The position numbers were made by a program, and so were the translations under genes. The notes beneath the pieces are model-generated. The model saw only the letters and a list, made by a program, of their open reading frames with translations, did not search any database and had not been told where the DNA came from. DNA of 64,000 nt from Pectobacterium atrosepticum (lineage in GTDB: Bacteria; Pseudomonadota; Gammaproteobacteria; Enterobacterales; Enterobacteriaceae): contig CP036163.1 in assembly GCA_019056595.1 (NCBI GenBank), forward strand, positions 4,154,001 to 4,218,000, read 5' to 3'. Positions 41,280 to 51,900 of the stretch are shown here, piece by piece (the first letter of the stretch is position 1; each line of letters opens with the position of its first letter).

Positions 41280-42050
41280 ATGCAAACGGCAAATAACACA
41301 ATACTCATTACGGGAGGTGGTTCCGGCATTGGTCGCGAGCTCGCACAGCGTTTCAACGATCTCGGCAACACGGTTATTGTGACGGGTCGGCGAGCTTCTC
41401 TCCTGCAGGAGACGATCGCTGGACGACAAAATATGCACGCGTTCGAATTAGATATCGATGATCCCAAGGCTATCAATGCGTTTGCACAGCGGATCGTGAC
41501 GGAATATCCATCCCTTAACGTCCTGATTAACAATGCTGGCATCATGCGTTACGAAGATCTGAGTACGAGAAGCGATCTGTGCGATGCGCAGGCGCAGATT
41601 ACTACGAACGTGCTTGGGCCTATCCGCCTCACAAATGCCTTTATCGATCACCTGAAGAGCCAACAGAATCCAGCGATTGTTAATGTGTCTTCGGGTCTGG
41701 CTTTCGTTCCGCGCGCTGATGCGGCGGTTTATAGCGCGACTAAGGCTGCCGTTCACTTCTACACCCTGTCATTGCGGCATCAGCTCGTGGATCAGGTGGA
41801 AGTCATCGAACTCGTGCCACCGGGTATCCAAACCGAGCTCACGCCGGGTCAGTCGGATCGCGAAGGTTACATGCCTCTGAACGCATACATCGATGAAGTT
41901 ATGGCTCTGTTTTGCAAGCAACCGACGCCAAACGAGATCGTTGTGGATCGCGCTCAACTACAACGCTTGGCTGAGCGTGAAGGGCGCTTCGAACAGGTGT
42001 TTGATTTGATCAACGTGCGGGCAACTGAGCAGCGCGCTAGGGGTAAATAA
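41280..42050 (+). CDS. Short-chain dehydrogenase/reductase (DltE-like)
   Basis: Cytosolic short-chain dehydrogenase, 256 residues. The nucleotide motif TGGGSGIG is near residue 11, NNAG near 87, the catalytic serine in VNVSSGLAF and the Tyr-x3-Lys in VYSATKAAVHFY. It is of the DltE-like group of classical SDRs; substrate unknown. No export signal, unlike the next two genes. The ATG at 41280 has GAAGGGGAAG upstream. It is the first of three SDR genes divergent from an HxlR regulator, with 65 bases to the next. Confidence 0.88.
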   Translation: MQTANNTILITGGGSGIGRELAQRFNDLGNTVIVTGRRASLLQETIAGRQNMHAFELDIDDPKAINAFAQRIVTEYPSLNVLINNAGIMRYEDLSTRSDLCDAQAQITTNVLGPIRLTNAFIDHLKSQQNPAIVNVSSGLAFVPRADAAVYSATKAAVHFYTLSLRHQLVDQVEVIELVPPGIQTELTPGQSDREGYMPLNAYIDEVMALFCKQPTPNEIVVDRAQLQRLAEREGRFEQVFDLINVRATEQRARGK

Positions 42051-42115
42051 GCCTTCCTCATACCGGCGGTATCGCTTTCTACCGCAATCTCAAATCAATA
42101 GTGAAGGATTTCGTT

Positions 42116-42997
42116 ATGTCCACACAAGATTTCAACAATCCCGTTCGTTCTGGTGAGACTAACCTTTCCAGACGCAAGATCCTGACGGCCGCTGCTGTAG
42201 CCGTGCCAGCCGCATTGATTCTTGGTCCGGCGAGTGGTGTCGCTGCCGCTGCGCAATCCAATGCTACCAATAGCAAAGCGGCACTGGTTACGGGGTCGTC
42301 GCGAGGCATTGGTGCGGCGATAGCGAAGCGACTGGCTCTGGATGGATATGCGGTGACCGTTAATTATCTGAACAATCGTGAACTCGCGGCTGGGGTTGTG
42401 CGTGACATTGAGTCTGCGGGCGGGAAAGCTATTTTCGAGCAAGCCGATGTCAGTGATGCCAAGGCTGTGCGCCGTCTTTTTGACAAACACCGTGAAGCGT
42501 TCGGTCAGGTGGATATCGTTGTCGCGAATGCGGGAATCCAAAGGCTAGGGGCGTTCGCCGATATGAGTGACGATGACTATGTCAGGTTGATAGACGTCAA
42601 CATGAAAGGTGTTTTCCACACGCTGCGTGAGGGCGCTAGGCAGGTCTCTGATGGCGGACGCATCATCGCTCTTTCATCAGGGACCACCAGTATGCGCCCA
42701 CCCACTTACGGTCCCTATGCGGCCAGCAAAGCGGCCGTGGAGGTGTTTGTCAACATCCTTGCAAAGGAACTGGCAGGACGGATGATTTCCGTCAATGCGG
42801 TGGCACCAGGTACCACGAATACGTCTCTTTTTACCGACGGCAAGACGCCAGAACAGATCGCTGGGTTTGCACAGCAGACGCCGTACAAACGACTTGGTGA
42901 ACCGGAAGACATTGCCAATGTTGTCTCAATCCTTGCTGGAGGACGCGGAGGCTGGATCAATGGCCAGGTGGTGAATGCCAACGGCGGTCTGGTCTAG
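42116..42997 (+). CDS. Short-chain dehydrogenase with Tat-like signal, copy A
   Basis: A 293-residue SDR with an unusual N-terminal extension of about 45 residues: NLSRRKILTAAA followed by a hydrophobic stretch and an Ala-rich end (GVAAAAQ). This matches the twin-arginine signal pattern. The enzyme part has VTGSSRGIGAA, NAG in VANAGIQ, IALSSG and the YAASK catalytic pair. The ATG at 42116 lies behind AAGGA (42104-42108). If exported, NAD(P) must go with the folded protein, as for glucose-fructose oxidoreductase. A close paralogue follows. Substrate unknown; some annotators would ignore the signal. Confidence 0.85.
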   Translation: MSTQDFNNPVRSGETNLSRRKILTAAAVAVPAALILGPASGVAAAAQSNATNSKAALVTGSSRGIGAAIAKRLALDGYAVTVNYLNNRELAAGVVRDIESAGGKAIFEQADVSDAKAVRRLFDKHREAFGQVDIVVANAGIQRLGAFADMSDDDYVRLIDVNMKGVFHTLREGARQVSDGGRIIALSSGTTSMRPPTYGPYAASKAAVEVFVNILAKELAGRMISVNAVAPGTTNTSLFTDGKTPEQIAGFAQQTPYKRLGEPEDIANVVSILAGGRGGWINGQVVNANGGLV

Positions 42998-43104
42998 GGT
43001 CATTCTTGTCAATACGTCGATATGTCCCACAGAGAGGGCTTGTCGACGCAAGCTATGTGCTACAGCGTCCAGTTAACTGATTTTCAATATTTCAGGAACA
43101 CATC

Positions 43105-43992
43105 ATGAGCATGAAAAATGACAATGAACACGCCGGTAAGACCGGAACTGAACCCAATCTCCATCGACGTAAAATGTTGACGGCCGCCGCCATGGCCGCG
43201 CCAGCCGTGCTGTTAATGGGGGCGGCGAGTAGCGGAGTTCAAGCCGCACAACCCAAGCCGGCTACTGGCAAAGTTGCATTGGTTACGGGGTCGTCACGCG
43301 GGATCGGCGCAGCCACTGCCAAGCGACTGGCTGCTGATGGCTTTAGTGTCACGGTCAACTATCTAACTAACCGCGAACTGGCAGCTGGCGTTGTGCGGCA
43401 GATCGAGCAAGAAGGTGGCAAGGCCATCAGCGTACAGGCCGATGTCAGTGACCCGTCAGCCGTGCGCCGCTTGTTTGAAGCCAATAACGAGGCTTTTGGC
43501 CGTGTCGATGTTGTGGTGAGTAACGCAGGCATCATGCAGTTGGCACCTTTTACTGAACTCTCTGACGAGCAGTTCGATCGTATGATGGCGGTTAACGTGA
43601 AGGGGAGTTTCAATGTCCTGCGCGAAGCTGCCCGTCGCGTACGCGATGGCGGAAGAATTCTTACGCTGTCTTCAAGCATTACGAAATTGCGCAGCCCGAC
43701 CTATGGGTCGTATGCTGCTTCCAAAGCTGCGCAAGAGCTCTTTGCCAATATCCTTGCCAAGGAATTGGAAGGCCGCATGATTTCGGTCAATGCCATTGCT
43801 CCGGGATTGGTCAACACGACTCTCTTCACCGATGGCAAGACGCCGCAGCAAATTGCTGGTTTTGCCCAGCGCACACCGCACAAGCGATTGGCTGAGCCAG
43901 AAGATATTGCCAACGTCATCTCTACGCTTTGCAGTAACGACGGCGGGTGGGTGAACGGTCAAACCGTGTTTGCCAATGGTGGCATTATCTGA
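43105..43992 (+). CDS. Short-chain dehydrogenase with Tat-like signal, copy B
   Basis: Paralogue of the previous gene, 295 residues. The N terminus has NLHRRKMLTAAAMAAPAVLL and an Ala-rich cleavage-like end (GVQAAQ), again a Tat-type signal. The SDR core shows VTGSSRGIGAAT, SNAGIM, LTLSSS and YAASK, and the same C-terminal WVNGQTVFANGG. ATG follows CAGGAAC. About 107 bases separate it from copy A. The two probably arose by tandem duplication. Function unknown. Confidence 0.85.
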   Translation: MSMKNDNEHAGKTGTEPNLHRRKMLTAAAMAAPAVLLMGAASSGVQAAQPKPATGKVALVTGSSRGIGAATAKRLAADGFSVTVNYLTNRELAAGVVRQIEQEGGKAISVQADVSDPSAVRRLFEANNEAFGRVDVVVSNAGIMQLAPFTELSDEQFDRMMAVNVKGSFNVLREAARRVRDGGRILTLSSSITKLRSPTYGSYAASKAAQELFANILAKELEGRMISVNAIAPGLVNTTLFTDGKTPQQIAGFAQRTPHKRLAEPEDIANVISTLCSNDGGWVNGQTVFANGGII

Positions 43993-44070
43993 CGGTGGGG
44001 CAGTGTACGCATTTCTATGGATGGCGGGCGTTCAGCGAAGTGCTTGACCAGAGATACTGTAAAACAAAAA

Positions 44071-44090
44071 TGCCGATTAAATAATCGGCA
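44071..44090 (-). terminator. Minus-strand intrinsic terminator without an assigned gene
   Basis: TGCCGATT and AATCGGCA form a perfect 8-bp stem with a 4-base loop. On the minus strand it is followed by TTTTTGTTTT. On the plus strand only As follow, so it does not serve the SDR genes. Confidence 0.65.
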
Positions 44091-44387
44091 AAAAAAAGCA
44101 TAGATAAATTGAAGCAATAATAATGATGATGAAGTGCGATTTTAATCCGATGCATATGCCCCGTTTTGCCGTTTGATGCGATTTCAGTTCATGTTCACCG
44201 TTCTGGTCATGCGGATAATCCTCAGGGGGTAAAAATTTCCAGGAGAAATTTTTAACGTTGCATCAGCAACGGCCCGTAAGGGTGGCGCTAGGGATGGCAC
44301 GTCATAAAGAATGCGATGAGGCGTGCTCGACTGAAGGTGGCTTTTTTGTCTTGCGTAACCACTCACCCACGACGTGTTTTTTTCCCG
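44091..44387 (-). ncRNA. Candidate structured minus-strand RNA
   Basis: The 433-base gap between the SDR genes and menF has no convincing protein gene. On the minus strand it contains CCCTTACGGG and GTTGCTGATGCAAC hairpins and a 9-bp stem (44231-44239 with 44245-44253), and ends at the minus-strand terminator at 44071-44090. The promoter was not found. This is a weak proposal based on the orphan terminator. Confidence 0.25.
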
Positions 44388-44393
44388 TATAAT
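44388..44393 (+). promoter_or_regulatory. -10 element upstream of menF
   Basis: A consensus TATAAT lies 33 bases before the menF start. No good -35 hexamer is seen at the usual distance. Confidence 0.4.
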
Positions 44394-44425
44394 CCCCTAC
44401 TTTGTGTTAGGTCTCCGGGGTTACG

Positions 44426-45748
44426 GTGAAACAACTTTCCGACTTGCTGCGACATTTGCAGCAGGATTTGCGCGAGCCACAGCCTGAATGCGCAGGTTTT
44501 AGACAAATAACGCGTTCATTAACTCTCAGCGATGCGTCTGAGCTACTACCGTGGCTGGCGACCCAGCCAGTGTACCCCCAGTTCTATTGGCAGCACCGTC
44601 AGGATCGTGAAGAAGCCGCCGTTTGCGGCAAGGTGTGCGGGTTTCGTCATATTCAGGATGCTGAGGCATTCCTCGTTCAGCAGCAGTGCGATCCCGATGT
44701 GCGCATCTGGGGGCTGAATGCCTTTAACCAGGCGAAAGAAGAGGGCGTTTCGTCACCGGGTTATCTATTCTTGCCCCGCGCGGAGCTGCGACGTCAGGAT
44801 GATATGCTCAGCCTGAGTATTAACCTGTTCAGTGAAACGTCATTGCAACAGGATGCGGCTGAAGCCTCAGCGTTTATTAATCTGCTTCTTCCGTCTGCGT
44901 CACTGCCTCTTTTACATGCGGAGGTGCAATCTGTCGGGCATCAGCCGGAGCGTCAGGGGTGGATTGATTTGCTCCAGCGGGCGCTGCATGACATCAACAC
45001 AGGGTTAATGGAAAAGGTCGTTTTGGCGCGAGCAACCACGTTAACGCTGACTCAGCCGTTACAAGCAACCACCTTTATGGCCGCCAGTCGTGCGGCGAAT
45101 CACCACTGTTTCCATTTCATGCTGGCGCACGATGCGCGTCATGCGTTTCTCGGCTCCAGCCCTGAGCGGCTTTATCGCCGGCGAGGGAGTGAGCTGGAAA
45201 CGGAAGCCTTGGCGGGAACGGTGGCAAGCGATCGTGATGCACATAAAGCGGCCGAACTGGCCGATTGGCTGATGAAAGACACTAAAAATCAGCATGAGAA
45301 CATGCTGGTAGTGGATGATATTTGCCAGCGGTTACAGCAGTCGGCGCTGTCGCTGGATGTGATGCCGCCGGAAATTGTGCGTCTGCGCAAGGTGCAGCAT
45401 CTGCGTCGTACCATTCATGCCACGCTACGCACCGCTTCTGATAGCGCGTGCCTCGATGCATTGCAGCCTACGGCGGCGGTAGCGGGGTTACCTCGGCAAG
45501 AGGCGCGCCGTTTTATTACGGCACATGAACCGTTTGAGCGTCGCTGGTATGCGGGTTCTGCGGGTTATCTTTCGCGTCAGCAGTCTGAATTCAGCGTGGC
45601 GCTACGTTCGGCCGAGGTGCGGGATCATGTTTTGACACTTTATGCTGGCGCCGGAATTGTGGCAGGTTCTGATCCAGAACAAGAATGGCAGGAGTTAGAA
45701 AACAAAGCCGCTGGGCTGAGATCCCTGCTAGACGGTGATATGTCATAG
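44426..45748 (+). CDS. menF: Menaquinone-specific isochorismate synthase MenF
   Basis: MenF converts chorismate to isochorismate, the first step to menaquinone. The 440-residue protein has the chorismate-binding domain with LMEKVVLARATTL near 195, FLGSSPERLYRR, TEALAGT, the PTAAVAGLPR motif and LYAGAGIVAGSDPEQEW at the C terminus. It starts with GTG at 44426; E. coli MenF is 431 residues. In E. coli menF directly precedes menD; here 288 bases with a repeat lie between. Confidence 0.95.
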   Translation: MKQLSDLLRHLQQDLREPQPECAGFRQITRSLTLSDASELLPWLATQPVYPQFYWQHRQDREEAAVCGKVCGFRHIQDAEAFLVQQQCDPDVRIWGLNAFNQAKEEGVSSPGYLFLPRAELRRQDDMLSLSINLFSETSLQQDAAEASAFINLLLPSASLPLLHAEVQSVGHQPERQGWIDLLQRALHDINTGLMEKVVLARATTLTLTQPLQATTFMAASRAANHHCFHFMLAHDARHAFLGSSPERLYRRRGSELETEALAGTVASDRDAHKAAELADWLMKDTKNQHENMLVVDDICQRLQQSALSLDVMPPEIVRLRKVQHLRRTIHATLRTASDSACLDALQPTAAVAGLPRQEARRFITAHEPFERRWYAGSAGYLSRQQSEFSVALRSAEVRDHVLTLYAGAGIVAGSDPEQEWQELENKAAGLRSLLDGDMS

Positions 45749-45892
45749 TTTTGTTTTATGATTGTTGTGCTAGGTACTGGTTTATATCAAAGTCAGCGTA
45801 GTAAAAAAAAATATAATAAGGCTGATCGCGATGTTCGTTGAAGGGTAACCAGGCCACCAACAGTTTGATCATTATTATTTGCTATACCCTAA

Positions 45893-46008
<116 letters not shown>

Positions 46009-46036
46009 ACCTGCAACCTGAGTTGTTGAGTCCACC

Positions 46037-47719
46037 ATGTCAACAAGTGTATTTAATCGCCGCTGGGCTACATTACTGCTGGAATCGCTGACCCGTCACG
46101 GCGTCCGGCATATCTGCATCGCGCCTGGTTCTCGCTCCACCCCGCTGACGCTGTCCGCGGCGGATAATCATGCGCTGATTTGCCATACGCATTTCGACGA
46201 GCGAGGGCTCGGGCATCTTGCGCTGGGGCTGGCAAAAGCCTCGCGTGAACCTGTTGCGATTATCGTGACATCCGGCACGGCTGCCGCGAATCTCTATCCC
46301 GCAATCATTGAAGCCGGGCTGACCGGTGAACGGCTGGTCGTTCTGACGGCTGACCGCCCGCCGGAGTTGATTGACTGCGGTGCGAATCAGGCGATTCGTC
46401 AGCATGCACTGTATGCTTCACATCCTACGCTGGCGCTGGATTTGCCTCGCCCTACGCCCGATATTCCGGCCACCTGGCTGGTTTCCTCTGTGGATAGTGC
46501 CATGGCGCGGCTTACGCACGGCGCGTTGCACATTAACTGCCCCTTTGCTGAACCGCTGTATGGTGCCGATGACGGCACGGCTTATCAGGACTGGCTAATG
46601 ACGCTGGGTGACTGGTGGAACAGCCGTGAGCCTTGGCTGCGTGAAATGCGTCAGAGTACGCTTGTGGTGCAGCCGGACTGGCCGCAGTGGCGGCAGAAAC
46701 GTGGCGTCGTCCTCGCCGGACGCGTGAGTGCTGAACAAGGCGCGCGTCTTGCTGCGTGGGCGAACGAGTTGGGCTGGCCGTTGATTGGTGATGTCCTGTC
46801 GCAAAGTGGGCAGCCTTTGCCCTGTGCAGATATTTGGTTGGCGCACCCTGAAGCGGCGAGTCTTTTACGGCAGGCGGAAATCGTCCTACAGTTCGGCGGA
46901 AGCCTGACGGGCAAACGTCTGTTGCAATGGCAGGAACAGTGCCAGCCGCAAGAGTTTTGGTTAATTGATGATTTACCCGGACGACTGGATCCGGCTCACC
47001 ATCGTGGGCGCCGTCTGGTCGCGGACGTTGGCGAATGGCTGTCGGCGCATCCAGCAGACAAACAGACGCCGTGGGCGGACTTGCTGGTGGATATTGCCGA
47101 CAGAACGCAGCGGCAGGTTGACGCGCATCTGGCTTCCCATTTTGGTGAAGCGCAGCTGGCGCAGCGAATACCGGCGCTTTTGCCGCCGGATGGGCAGCTG
47201 TTTGTCGGCAACAGTCTCGTGGTACGTCTGATCGATGCGCTGGCACAGCTTCCGCAAGGGTATCCTGTGTATGGTAATCGAGGGGCCAGTGGTATTGATG
47301 GCCTGATCTCCACGCTGGCAGGCGTACAGCGTGCCACGGCGAAAGCGACGCTCGGCATCGTCGGCGATCTCTCTGCATTATACGATTTGAATGCGCTGGC
47401 GCTGTTGCGTCAGTCCCCCGCACCGCTGGTGTTGATCGTGGTGAACAATAACGGTGGCCAGATATTTTCCCTGTTGCCGACGCCGGTTGCACAGCGTGAA
47501 GCGTTTTACTGCATGCCGCAAAATGTGGAGTTCGGACATGCTGCTGCGATGTTTGGCCTGAATTACGTGCGCGCCGAAAGCTGGGAACAGCTGGCAGATA
47601 CGGTGTCAGATTGCTGGACTCAGGGCGGCGTCACGCTGCTTGAAGTGGTAGTTGAGCCGAAAGACGGTGCGGAAACGCTCAATGAACTGGTCGCGCAGGT
47701 GGCGGCGTGGACTCACTAG
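46037..47719 (+). CDS. menD: SEPHCHC synthase MenD
   Basis: MenD is the thiamine-diphosphate enzyme that joins isochorismate and 2-oxoglutarate. The 560-residue protein has the N-terminal Pyr domain ([18 protein letters not shown], the catalytic glutamate in [15 protein letters not shown]) and the C-terminal PP domain ([32 protein letters not shown] with the [12 protein letters not shown] metal loop). Its end overlaps the menH start by 13 bases, a translationally coupled arrangement. Confidence 0.96.
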   Translation: MSTSVFNRRWATLLLESLTRHGVRHICIAPGSRSTPLTLSAADNHALICHTHFDERGLGHLALGLAKASREPVAIIVTSGTAAANLYPAIIEAGLTGERLVVLTADRPPELIDCGANQAIRQHALYASHPTLALDLPRPTPDIPATWLVSSVDSAMARLTHGALHINCPFAEPLYGADDGTAYQDWLMTLGDWWNSREPWLREMRQSTLVVQPDWPQWRQKRGVVLAGRVSAEQGARLAAWANELGWPLIGDVLSQSGQPLPCADIWLAHPEAASLLRQAEIVLQFGGSLTGKRLLQWQEQCQPQEFWLIDDLPGRLDPAHHRGRRLVADVGEWLSAHPADKQTPWADLLVDIADRTQRQVDAHLASHFGEAQLAQRIPALLPPDGQLFVGNSLVVRLIDALAQLPQGYPVYGNRGASGIDGLISTLAGVQRATAKATLGIVGDLSALYDLNALALLRQSPAPLVLIVVNNNGGQIFSLLPTPVAQREAFYCMPQNVEFGHAAAMFGLNYVRAESWEQLADTVSDCWTQGGVTLLEVVVEPKDGAETLNELVAQVAAWTH

Positions 47720-48507
47720 ATTTTCAGGGGCTAAGTTGCCGAAAAGTGACGCATGGCGCGGTTGCTCCGATACAGCCGTGGCTGGTGTGCCTGCATGGCT
47801 TATTCGGCAGTGGCGAGGACTGGTCGCCTGTCCTGCCGTTTTTTCGTGACTGGCCCATGCTGCTGGTGGATTTGCCCGGACACGGTGCGTCGCGAGCCAT
47901 TACTACAGCAGATTTTGCCGAGGTAAGCCGCCAGCTAACCGCTACGCTGTTGGAGCAGGGTATCGAGCGTTATTGGCTGTTGGGCTATTCGCTTGGCGGG
48001 CGCATTGCGATGTACCACGCCTGCGAAGGGCATCATGACGGCATGCTAGGATTGCTGGTCGAAGGCGGACACCCCGGCCTGGCAACGCCCGAGCAGCGTA
48101 CGGAGCGTATCCACCATGATGCACGCTGGGCGCAGCGCTTTCGTCAGGATCCGCTGCCAGAGGCCTTGCAGGACTGGTATCAGCAGGCGGTTTTTGCCGA
48201 TATTGACTCAGTACAGCGTGAACAGCTGATCGCGCGCCGCAGCGCTAATCACGGCGCATCTGTCGCGGCAATGCTGGAAGCCACCTCGCTGGGGCGACAG
48301 CCTTTCTTGGCGGCGCGGCTACAGCATCTGTCGATACCTTTTATTTATTTATGCGGTGCCAGCGACGTGAAGTTTCAGACGCTGGCGGCGCAATATGGCC
48401 TGCCGTTACTGAGCGTTGCTCTGGCGGGTCATAATGCTCATCAGGCGAATCCGGCGGCCTATGCCGAGCGGGTTCGCACTTTTCTTTCGCATCCCGTTAA
48501 GGATTGA
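47707..48507 (+). CDS. menH: SHCHC synthase MenH
   Basis: MenH removes pyruvate from SEPHCHC to give SHCHC. The 266-residue alpha/beta-hydrolase has the oxyanion-loop segment [12 protein letters not shown], the nucleophile elbow GYSLGGR (Ser near 93) and the catalytic histidine in ALAGHNAHQ. Its start lies within the menD end (ATG at 47707 in another frame) and its stop overlaps the first bases of the menB region. Typical of the menDHBCE operon. Confidence 0.94.
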   Translation: MDSLDFQGLSCRKVTHGAVAPIQPWLVCLHGLFGSGEDWSPVLPFFRDWPMLLVDLPGHGASRAITTADFAEVSRQLTATLLEQGIERYWLLGYSLGGRIAMYHACEGHHDGMLGLLVEGGHPGLATPEQRTERIHHDARWAQRFRQDPLPEALQDWYQQAVFADIDSVQREQLIARRSANHGASVAAMLEATSLGRQPFLAARLQHLSIPFIYLCGASDVKFQTLAAQYGLPLLSVALAGHNAHQANPAAYAERVRTFLSHPVKD

Positions 48508-48512
48508 TAACT

Positions 48513-49370
48513 ATGCTTTATCCGAGTGAAGAACTGCTTTACGCACCGATTGAATGGCACGATTGCAGCGGCGACTTCGCCGATATCCTTTACCATAAAT
48601 CTATCGATGGTATTGCCAAAATCACCATTAACCGTCCTCAGGTACGCAATGCGTTCCGTCCGCAAACGGTAAAAGAGATGATTCAGGCGCTCGATAATGC
48701 CCGTCACGATGACGGTATCGGGACGATTATCCTGACCGGTGCTGGCGATAAAGCATTCTGCTCCGGCGGCGATCAGAAAGTACGCGGTGACTACGGCGGC
48801 TATCAGGATGACAGCGGTGTGCATCACCTGAACGTGCTGGATTTCCAGCGCCAGATCCGCACCTGTCCGAAACCCGTTATCGCGATGGTGGCTGGGTATT
48901 CCATCGGCGGTGGACATGTTCTGCATATGATGTGTGACCTGACCATTGCGGCAGAAAATGCCATCTTCGGTCAGACTGGCCCGCGTGTCGGTTCTTTTGA
49001 CGGCGGTTGGGGGGCCTCTTATATGGCACGCATCGTTGGTCAGAAGAAAGCCCGTGAAATCTGGTTCCTGTGCCGCCAATACGACGCTGCTCAAGCGTTG
49101 GATATGGGACTGGTGAACACCGTCGTACCGTTGGCCGATCTGGAAAAAGAAACCGTGCGCTGGTGCCGTGAAATGTTGCAAAACAGTCCGATGGCGCTGC
49201 GCTGCCTGAAAGCGGCGCTGAATGCGGACTGCGACGGTCAGGCTGGTTTGCAGGAACTGGCGGGCAACGCCACCATGTTGTTCTATATGACAGATGAAGG
49301 GCAGGAAGGCCGCAACGCGTTCAATGAGAAACGCCAGCCGGACTTCAGCAAATTCAAACGGAACCCGTAA
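48513..49370 (+). CDS. menB: 1,4-dihydroxy-2-naphthoyl-CoA synthase MenB
   Basis: MenB cyclises o-succinylbenzoyl-CoA to DHNA-CoA. From the ATG at 48513 (AAGGA at 48500-48504) the product has 285 residues, equal to E. coli, and is nearly identical in stretches such as [15 protein letters not shown] and [18 protein letters not shown]. The crotonase fold with the [13 protein letters not shown] oxyanion region is clear. An ATA/ATC-type upstream extension (48504) is not needed. The stop overlaps the menC start by one base. Confidence 0.96.
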   Translation: MLYPSEELLYAPIEWHDCSGDFADILYHKSIDGIAKITINRPQVRNAFRPQTVKEMIQALDNARHDDGIGTIILTGAGDKAFCSGGDQKVRGDYGGYQDDSGVHHLNVLDFQRQIRTCPKPVIAMVAGYSIGGGHVLHMMCDLTIAAENAIFGQTGPRVGSFDGGWGASYMARIVGQKKAREIWFLCRQYDAAQALDMGLVNTVVPLADLEKETVRWCREMLQNSPMALRCLKAALNADCDGQAGLQELAGNATMLFYMTDEGQEGRNAFNEKRQPDFSKFKRNP

Positions 49371-50341
49371 TGCGCCAGGTCACTCTCTATCGTTATAGCG
49401 TGCCGATGGAAGCCGGAGTGGTGCTGCGCAATCAGCGCCTGAAAACCCGCGATGGTCTTATCGTTCGCCTGCAAGAAGATGAACGATTGGGTTGGGGGGA
49501 AATTGCGCCACTGCCGGAGTTCAGTCTGGAAACGCTGGCAGAAGCGGAATCAGCCGCGCTTGAGCAACTGGCTGCGTGGGCGGCAGGGCATGCATTTTCT
49601 GAGGATCTTCCTCCGTCCGTTGCCTTTGGTTTGAGCTGCGCGCAGGCCGAACTGGATCAGCACCTGCCGCAGGCGGCGGACTATCGCAAAGCGCCCTTGT
49701 GCAATGGCGATCCTGATGAGCTGTTCGAAATGCTACAGGCGATGCCGGGTGAGAAAGTGGCAAAGGTGAAAGTCGGCCTGTACGAGGCGGTGCGTGACGG
49801 AATGATCGTTAACGTACTGCTGGAAGCCTTGCCGGATCTGAAACTCCGTCTGGATGCCAACCGCAGTTGGACACGCGCCAAAGCGGACGGCTTTGCCCGC
49901 TATGTTGCTCCGTCGTTACGCTCACGTATTGCCTTTCTCGAAGAGCCTTGCAAAACCCGTGAAGAATCCCGTGAGTTTGCGCGTGAAACCGGCATCAACA
50001 TCGCCTGGGACGAAAGCGTGCGTGAGGCGGATTTTCGGGTGGAAGCTGAACCGGGTGTGAGTGCGATTGTGATCAAGCCGACGCTGGTCGGCAGCCTTGC
50101 TCGCTGCCAGCAACTGGTGCAGGAAACGCATCAGGCTGGGTTAACGGCGGTGATCAGTTCCAGCATTGAATCCAGTCTGGGGTTAACGCAACTGGCGCGT
50201 TTGGCAAGCTGGCTGACGCCGGACACGATCCCAGGGCTGGACACGTTAGATCTGATGCAGACGCAGGTGATTCAGCGTTGGCCGGATAGCGCGTTGCCGC
50301 TTCTGGCTGCCGAGCAACTGGACGTGGTATGGCAATCCTGA
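49370..50341 (+). CDS. menC: o-Succinylbenzoate synthase MenC
   Basis: MenC dehydrates SHCHC to o-succinylbenzoate. The 323-residue enolase-superfamily protein has the catalytic lysine in [13 protein letters not shown], metal ligands in [17 protein letters not shown] and AWDES, and the second lysine in [11 protein letters not shown]. Its ATG overlaps the menB stop (TAATG), and menE begins inside its last codons, so the block menB-menC-menE is tightly coupled. Confidence 0.95.
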   Translation: MRQVTLYRYSVPMEAGVVLRNQRLKTRDGLIVRLQEDERLGWGEIAPLPEFSLETLAEAESAALEQLAAWAAGHAFSEDLPPSVAFGLSCAQAELDQHLPQAADYRKAPLCNGDPDELFEMLQAMPGEKVAKVKVGLYEAVRDGMIVNVLLEALPDLKLRLDANRSWTRAKADGFARYVAPSLRSRIAFLEEPCKTREESREFARETGINIAWDESVREADFRVEAEPGVSAIVIKPTLVGSLARCQQLVQETHQAGLTAVISSSIESSLGLTQLARLASWLTPDTIPGLDTLDLMQTQVIQRWPDSALPLLAAEQLDVVWQS

Positions 50342-51759
50342 CTGACTGGCCGTGGCGATACTGGGCTAGCCAGACGCCCCAGCCTGTCCCGTTGAATGAG
50401 CCTGTCGCGTTGATTGACGATGAAACCCGTTGGAGCTGGCAGATGCTTGCCCAGCGGGTTGATCGTCTGGCAGAGCATTTCGCACAGCAGGGGGTGACTG
50501 CCGAAAGCACGGTAGCGCTACGCGGGAAAAATAGCGTACCGATGCTGTGCAGCTATCTGGCGCTGTTACAGTGCGGTGCGCGTGCGTTACCGCTGAATCC
50601 ACAGTTGCCCGATACGTTAACTGAGGTGCTGCTGCCTGCGCTGAATGTCGCGTGTGGTCTGTGTCTGAATGATAAGCCCTGGCCTGATTCTGTACGTACC
50701 CTTTCTTTACCATCAGCTTCCTCGCTATCGGGTGATATCGAAGAAACCATCGACACCAATAGATTACGCTGGCAGGACGAGCGACTGGCGACGCTGACGC
50801 TGACATCCGGTTCTAGCGGAATGCCGAAAGCGGTAGCGCACACTTTTTCTGCCCATATCTCCAGCGCGGAAGGTGTGGTTCAAATGATGGCGTTTTCCGC
50901 CAGCGACAGTTGGCTGCTGTCACTTCCGCTCTTTCACGTGTCTGGGCAGGGTATCATCTGGCGCTGGCTTGCTACTGGGGCGACGATTGTTGTTCGCGCG
51001 CATCAGCCTCTGGATACTGCGCTGCGCGATTGCACCCACGCTTCTCTGGTACCGACCCAACTGTGGCGACTGCTGTCGGAGAAGGCCTTTCCTGAAGCAT
51101 TGAAAGCGGTATTGCTCGGCGGCGCGATGATCCCGCAGACGCTGACGCAACAGGCGGAAGCACGCGGTGTCAGCTGCTGGTGTGGCTACGGTCTGACTGA
51201 ACTGGCCTCTACGGTTTGTGCTAAGCGTGCCGATGGGCGTTCGGGCGTCGGAATGCCGCTGCTCGGGCGAGAGATCCAGCTTGTGGACGATGAGATTCTG
51301 CTGCGTGGCAGCACGTTGGCCGCTGGCTATTGGCGTGACGGAAAACTGATTCCGTTGGTCGATGATGACGGCTGGTTCCACACGCGCGATCGCGGGCTAT
51401 TTACCGAGGGCGAGTGGCACATTCAAGGGCGTTTGGATAATCAGTTCTTCAGCGGTGGAGAAGGGGTTCAGCCGGAGAATATCGAGGCCGTGTTGTTGAC
51501 GCATCCTGCTGTTCAGCAGGCATGCATTGTGCCCGTTGAAGACGTGGAGTTCGGCCACCGCCCCGTTGCTGTGTTGGAGGTAGTACAAACCACGACGCTT
51601 GATGCGGTTCGTGATTGGCTACAGCCGCAGCTTGCCGGCTTTCAGCGCCCGGTCGCGTATTATGCGCTGCCTGCCGAACTGAAAAATGGTGGAATTAAGC
51701 TTTCTCGCCAACAGGTGAAAAACTGGGTAAAGGCAACGTATCCCCAACCTAAAAGGTAG
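50329..51759 (+). CDS. menE: o-Succinylbenzoate-CoA ligase MenE
   Basis: MenE activates o-succinylbenzoate with ATP and CoA. The 476-residue ANL-family enzyme has the P-loop [16 protein letters not shown] near 160, the [12 protein letters not shown] motif and the hinge segment [20 protein letters not shown]. The C-terminal lysine lies in [17 protein letters not shown]. It overlaps menC by 13 bases. It is longer than E. coli MenE (451). It is the last gene of the men group; a MITE-like repeat follows at once. Confidence 0.94.
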   Translation: MAILTDWPWRYWASQTPQPVPLNEPVALIDDETRWSWQMLAQRVDRLAEHFAQQGVTAESTVALRGKNSVPMLCSYLALLQCGARALPLNPQLPDTLTEVLLPALNVACGLCLNDKPWPDSVRTLSLPSASSLSGDIEETIDTNRLRWQDERLATLTLTSGSSGMPKAVAHTFSAHISSAEGVVQMMAFSASDSWLLSLPLFHVSGQGIIWRWLATGATIVVRAHQPLDTALRDCTHASLVPTQLWRLLSEKAFPEALKAVLLGGAMIPQTLTQQAEARGVSCWCGYGLTELASTVCAKRADGRSGVGMPLLGREIQLVDDEILLRGSTLAAGYWRDGKLIPLVDDDGWFHTRDRGLFTEGEWHIQGRLDNQFFSGGEGVQPENIEAVLLTHPAVQQACIVPVEDVEFGHRPVAVLEVVQTTTLDAVRDWLQPQLAGFQRPVAYYALPAELKNGGIKLSRQQVKNWVKATYPQPKR

Positions 51760-51766
51760 GGGTGCT

Positions 51767-51894
51767 TGGCTAATGCCGATCGTTTAAGGATCGAGATACC
51801 GGGGCTACCACGGAGTGAGGCATCCCTGCGGGAACCTCATCACCGTGTTTCCCCTAAATCCATGCTTAAGTGACTGGCATTAGGGGCGTTTGGC
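51767..51894. repeat. MITE-like element with terminal inverted repeats after menE
   Basis: The left end GGCTAATGCCGATCGTTTAA and the inverted right end (CCCCTAATGCCAGTCACTTA on the opposite strand) agree in CTAATGCC, TTAAG and AT/GA positions over about 25 bases. The element is about 125 bases long and encodes nothing. No target duplication could be defined. Confidence 0.55.
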
Positions 51895-51900
51895 GTCATA

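Noticed and set aside
44184-44366. 60-codon minus-strand frame upstream of menF
   Set aside because: No similarity and no clear ribosome site; the hairpins and orphan terminator fit an RNA at least as well.
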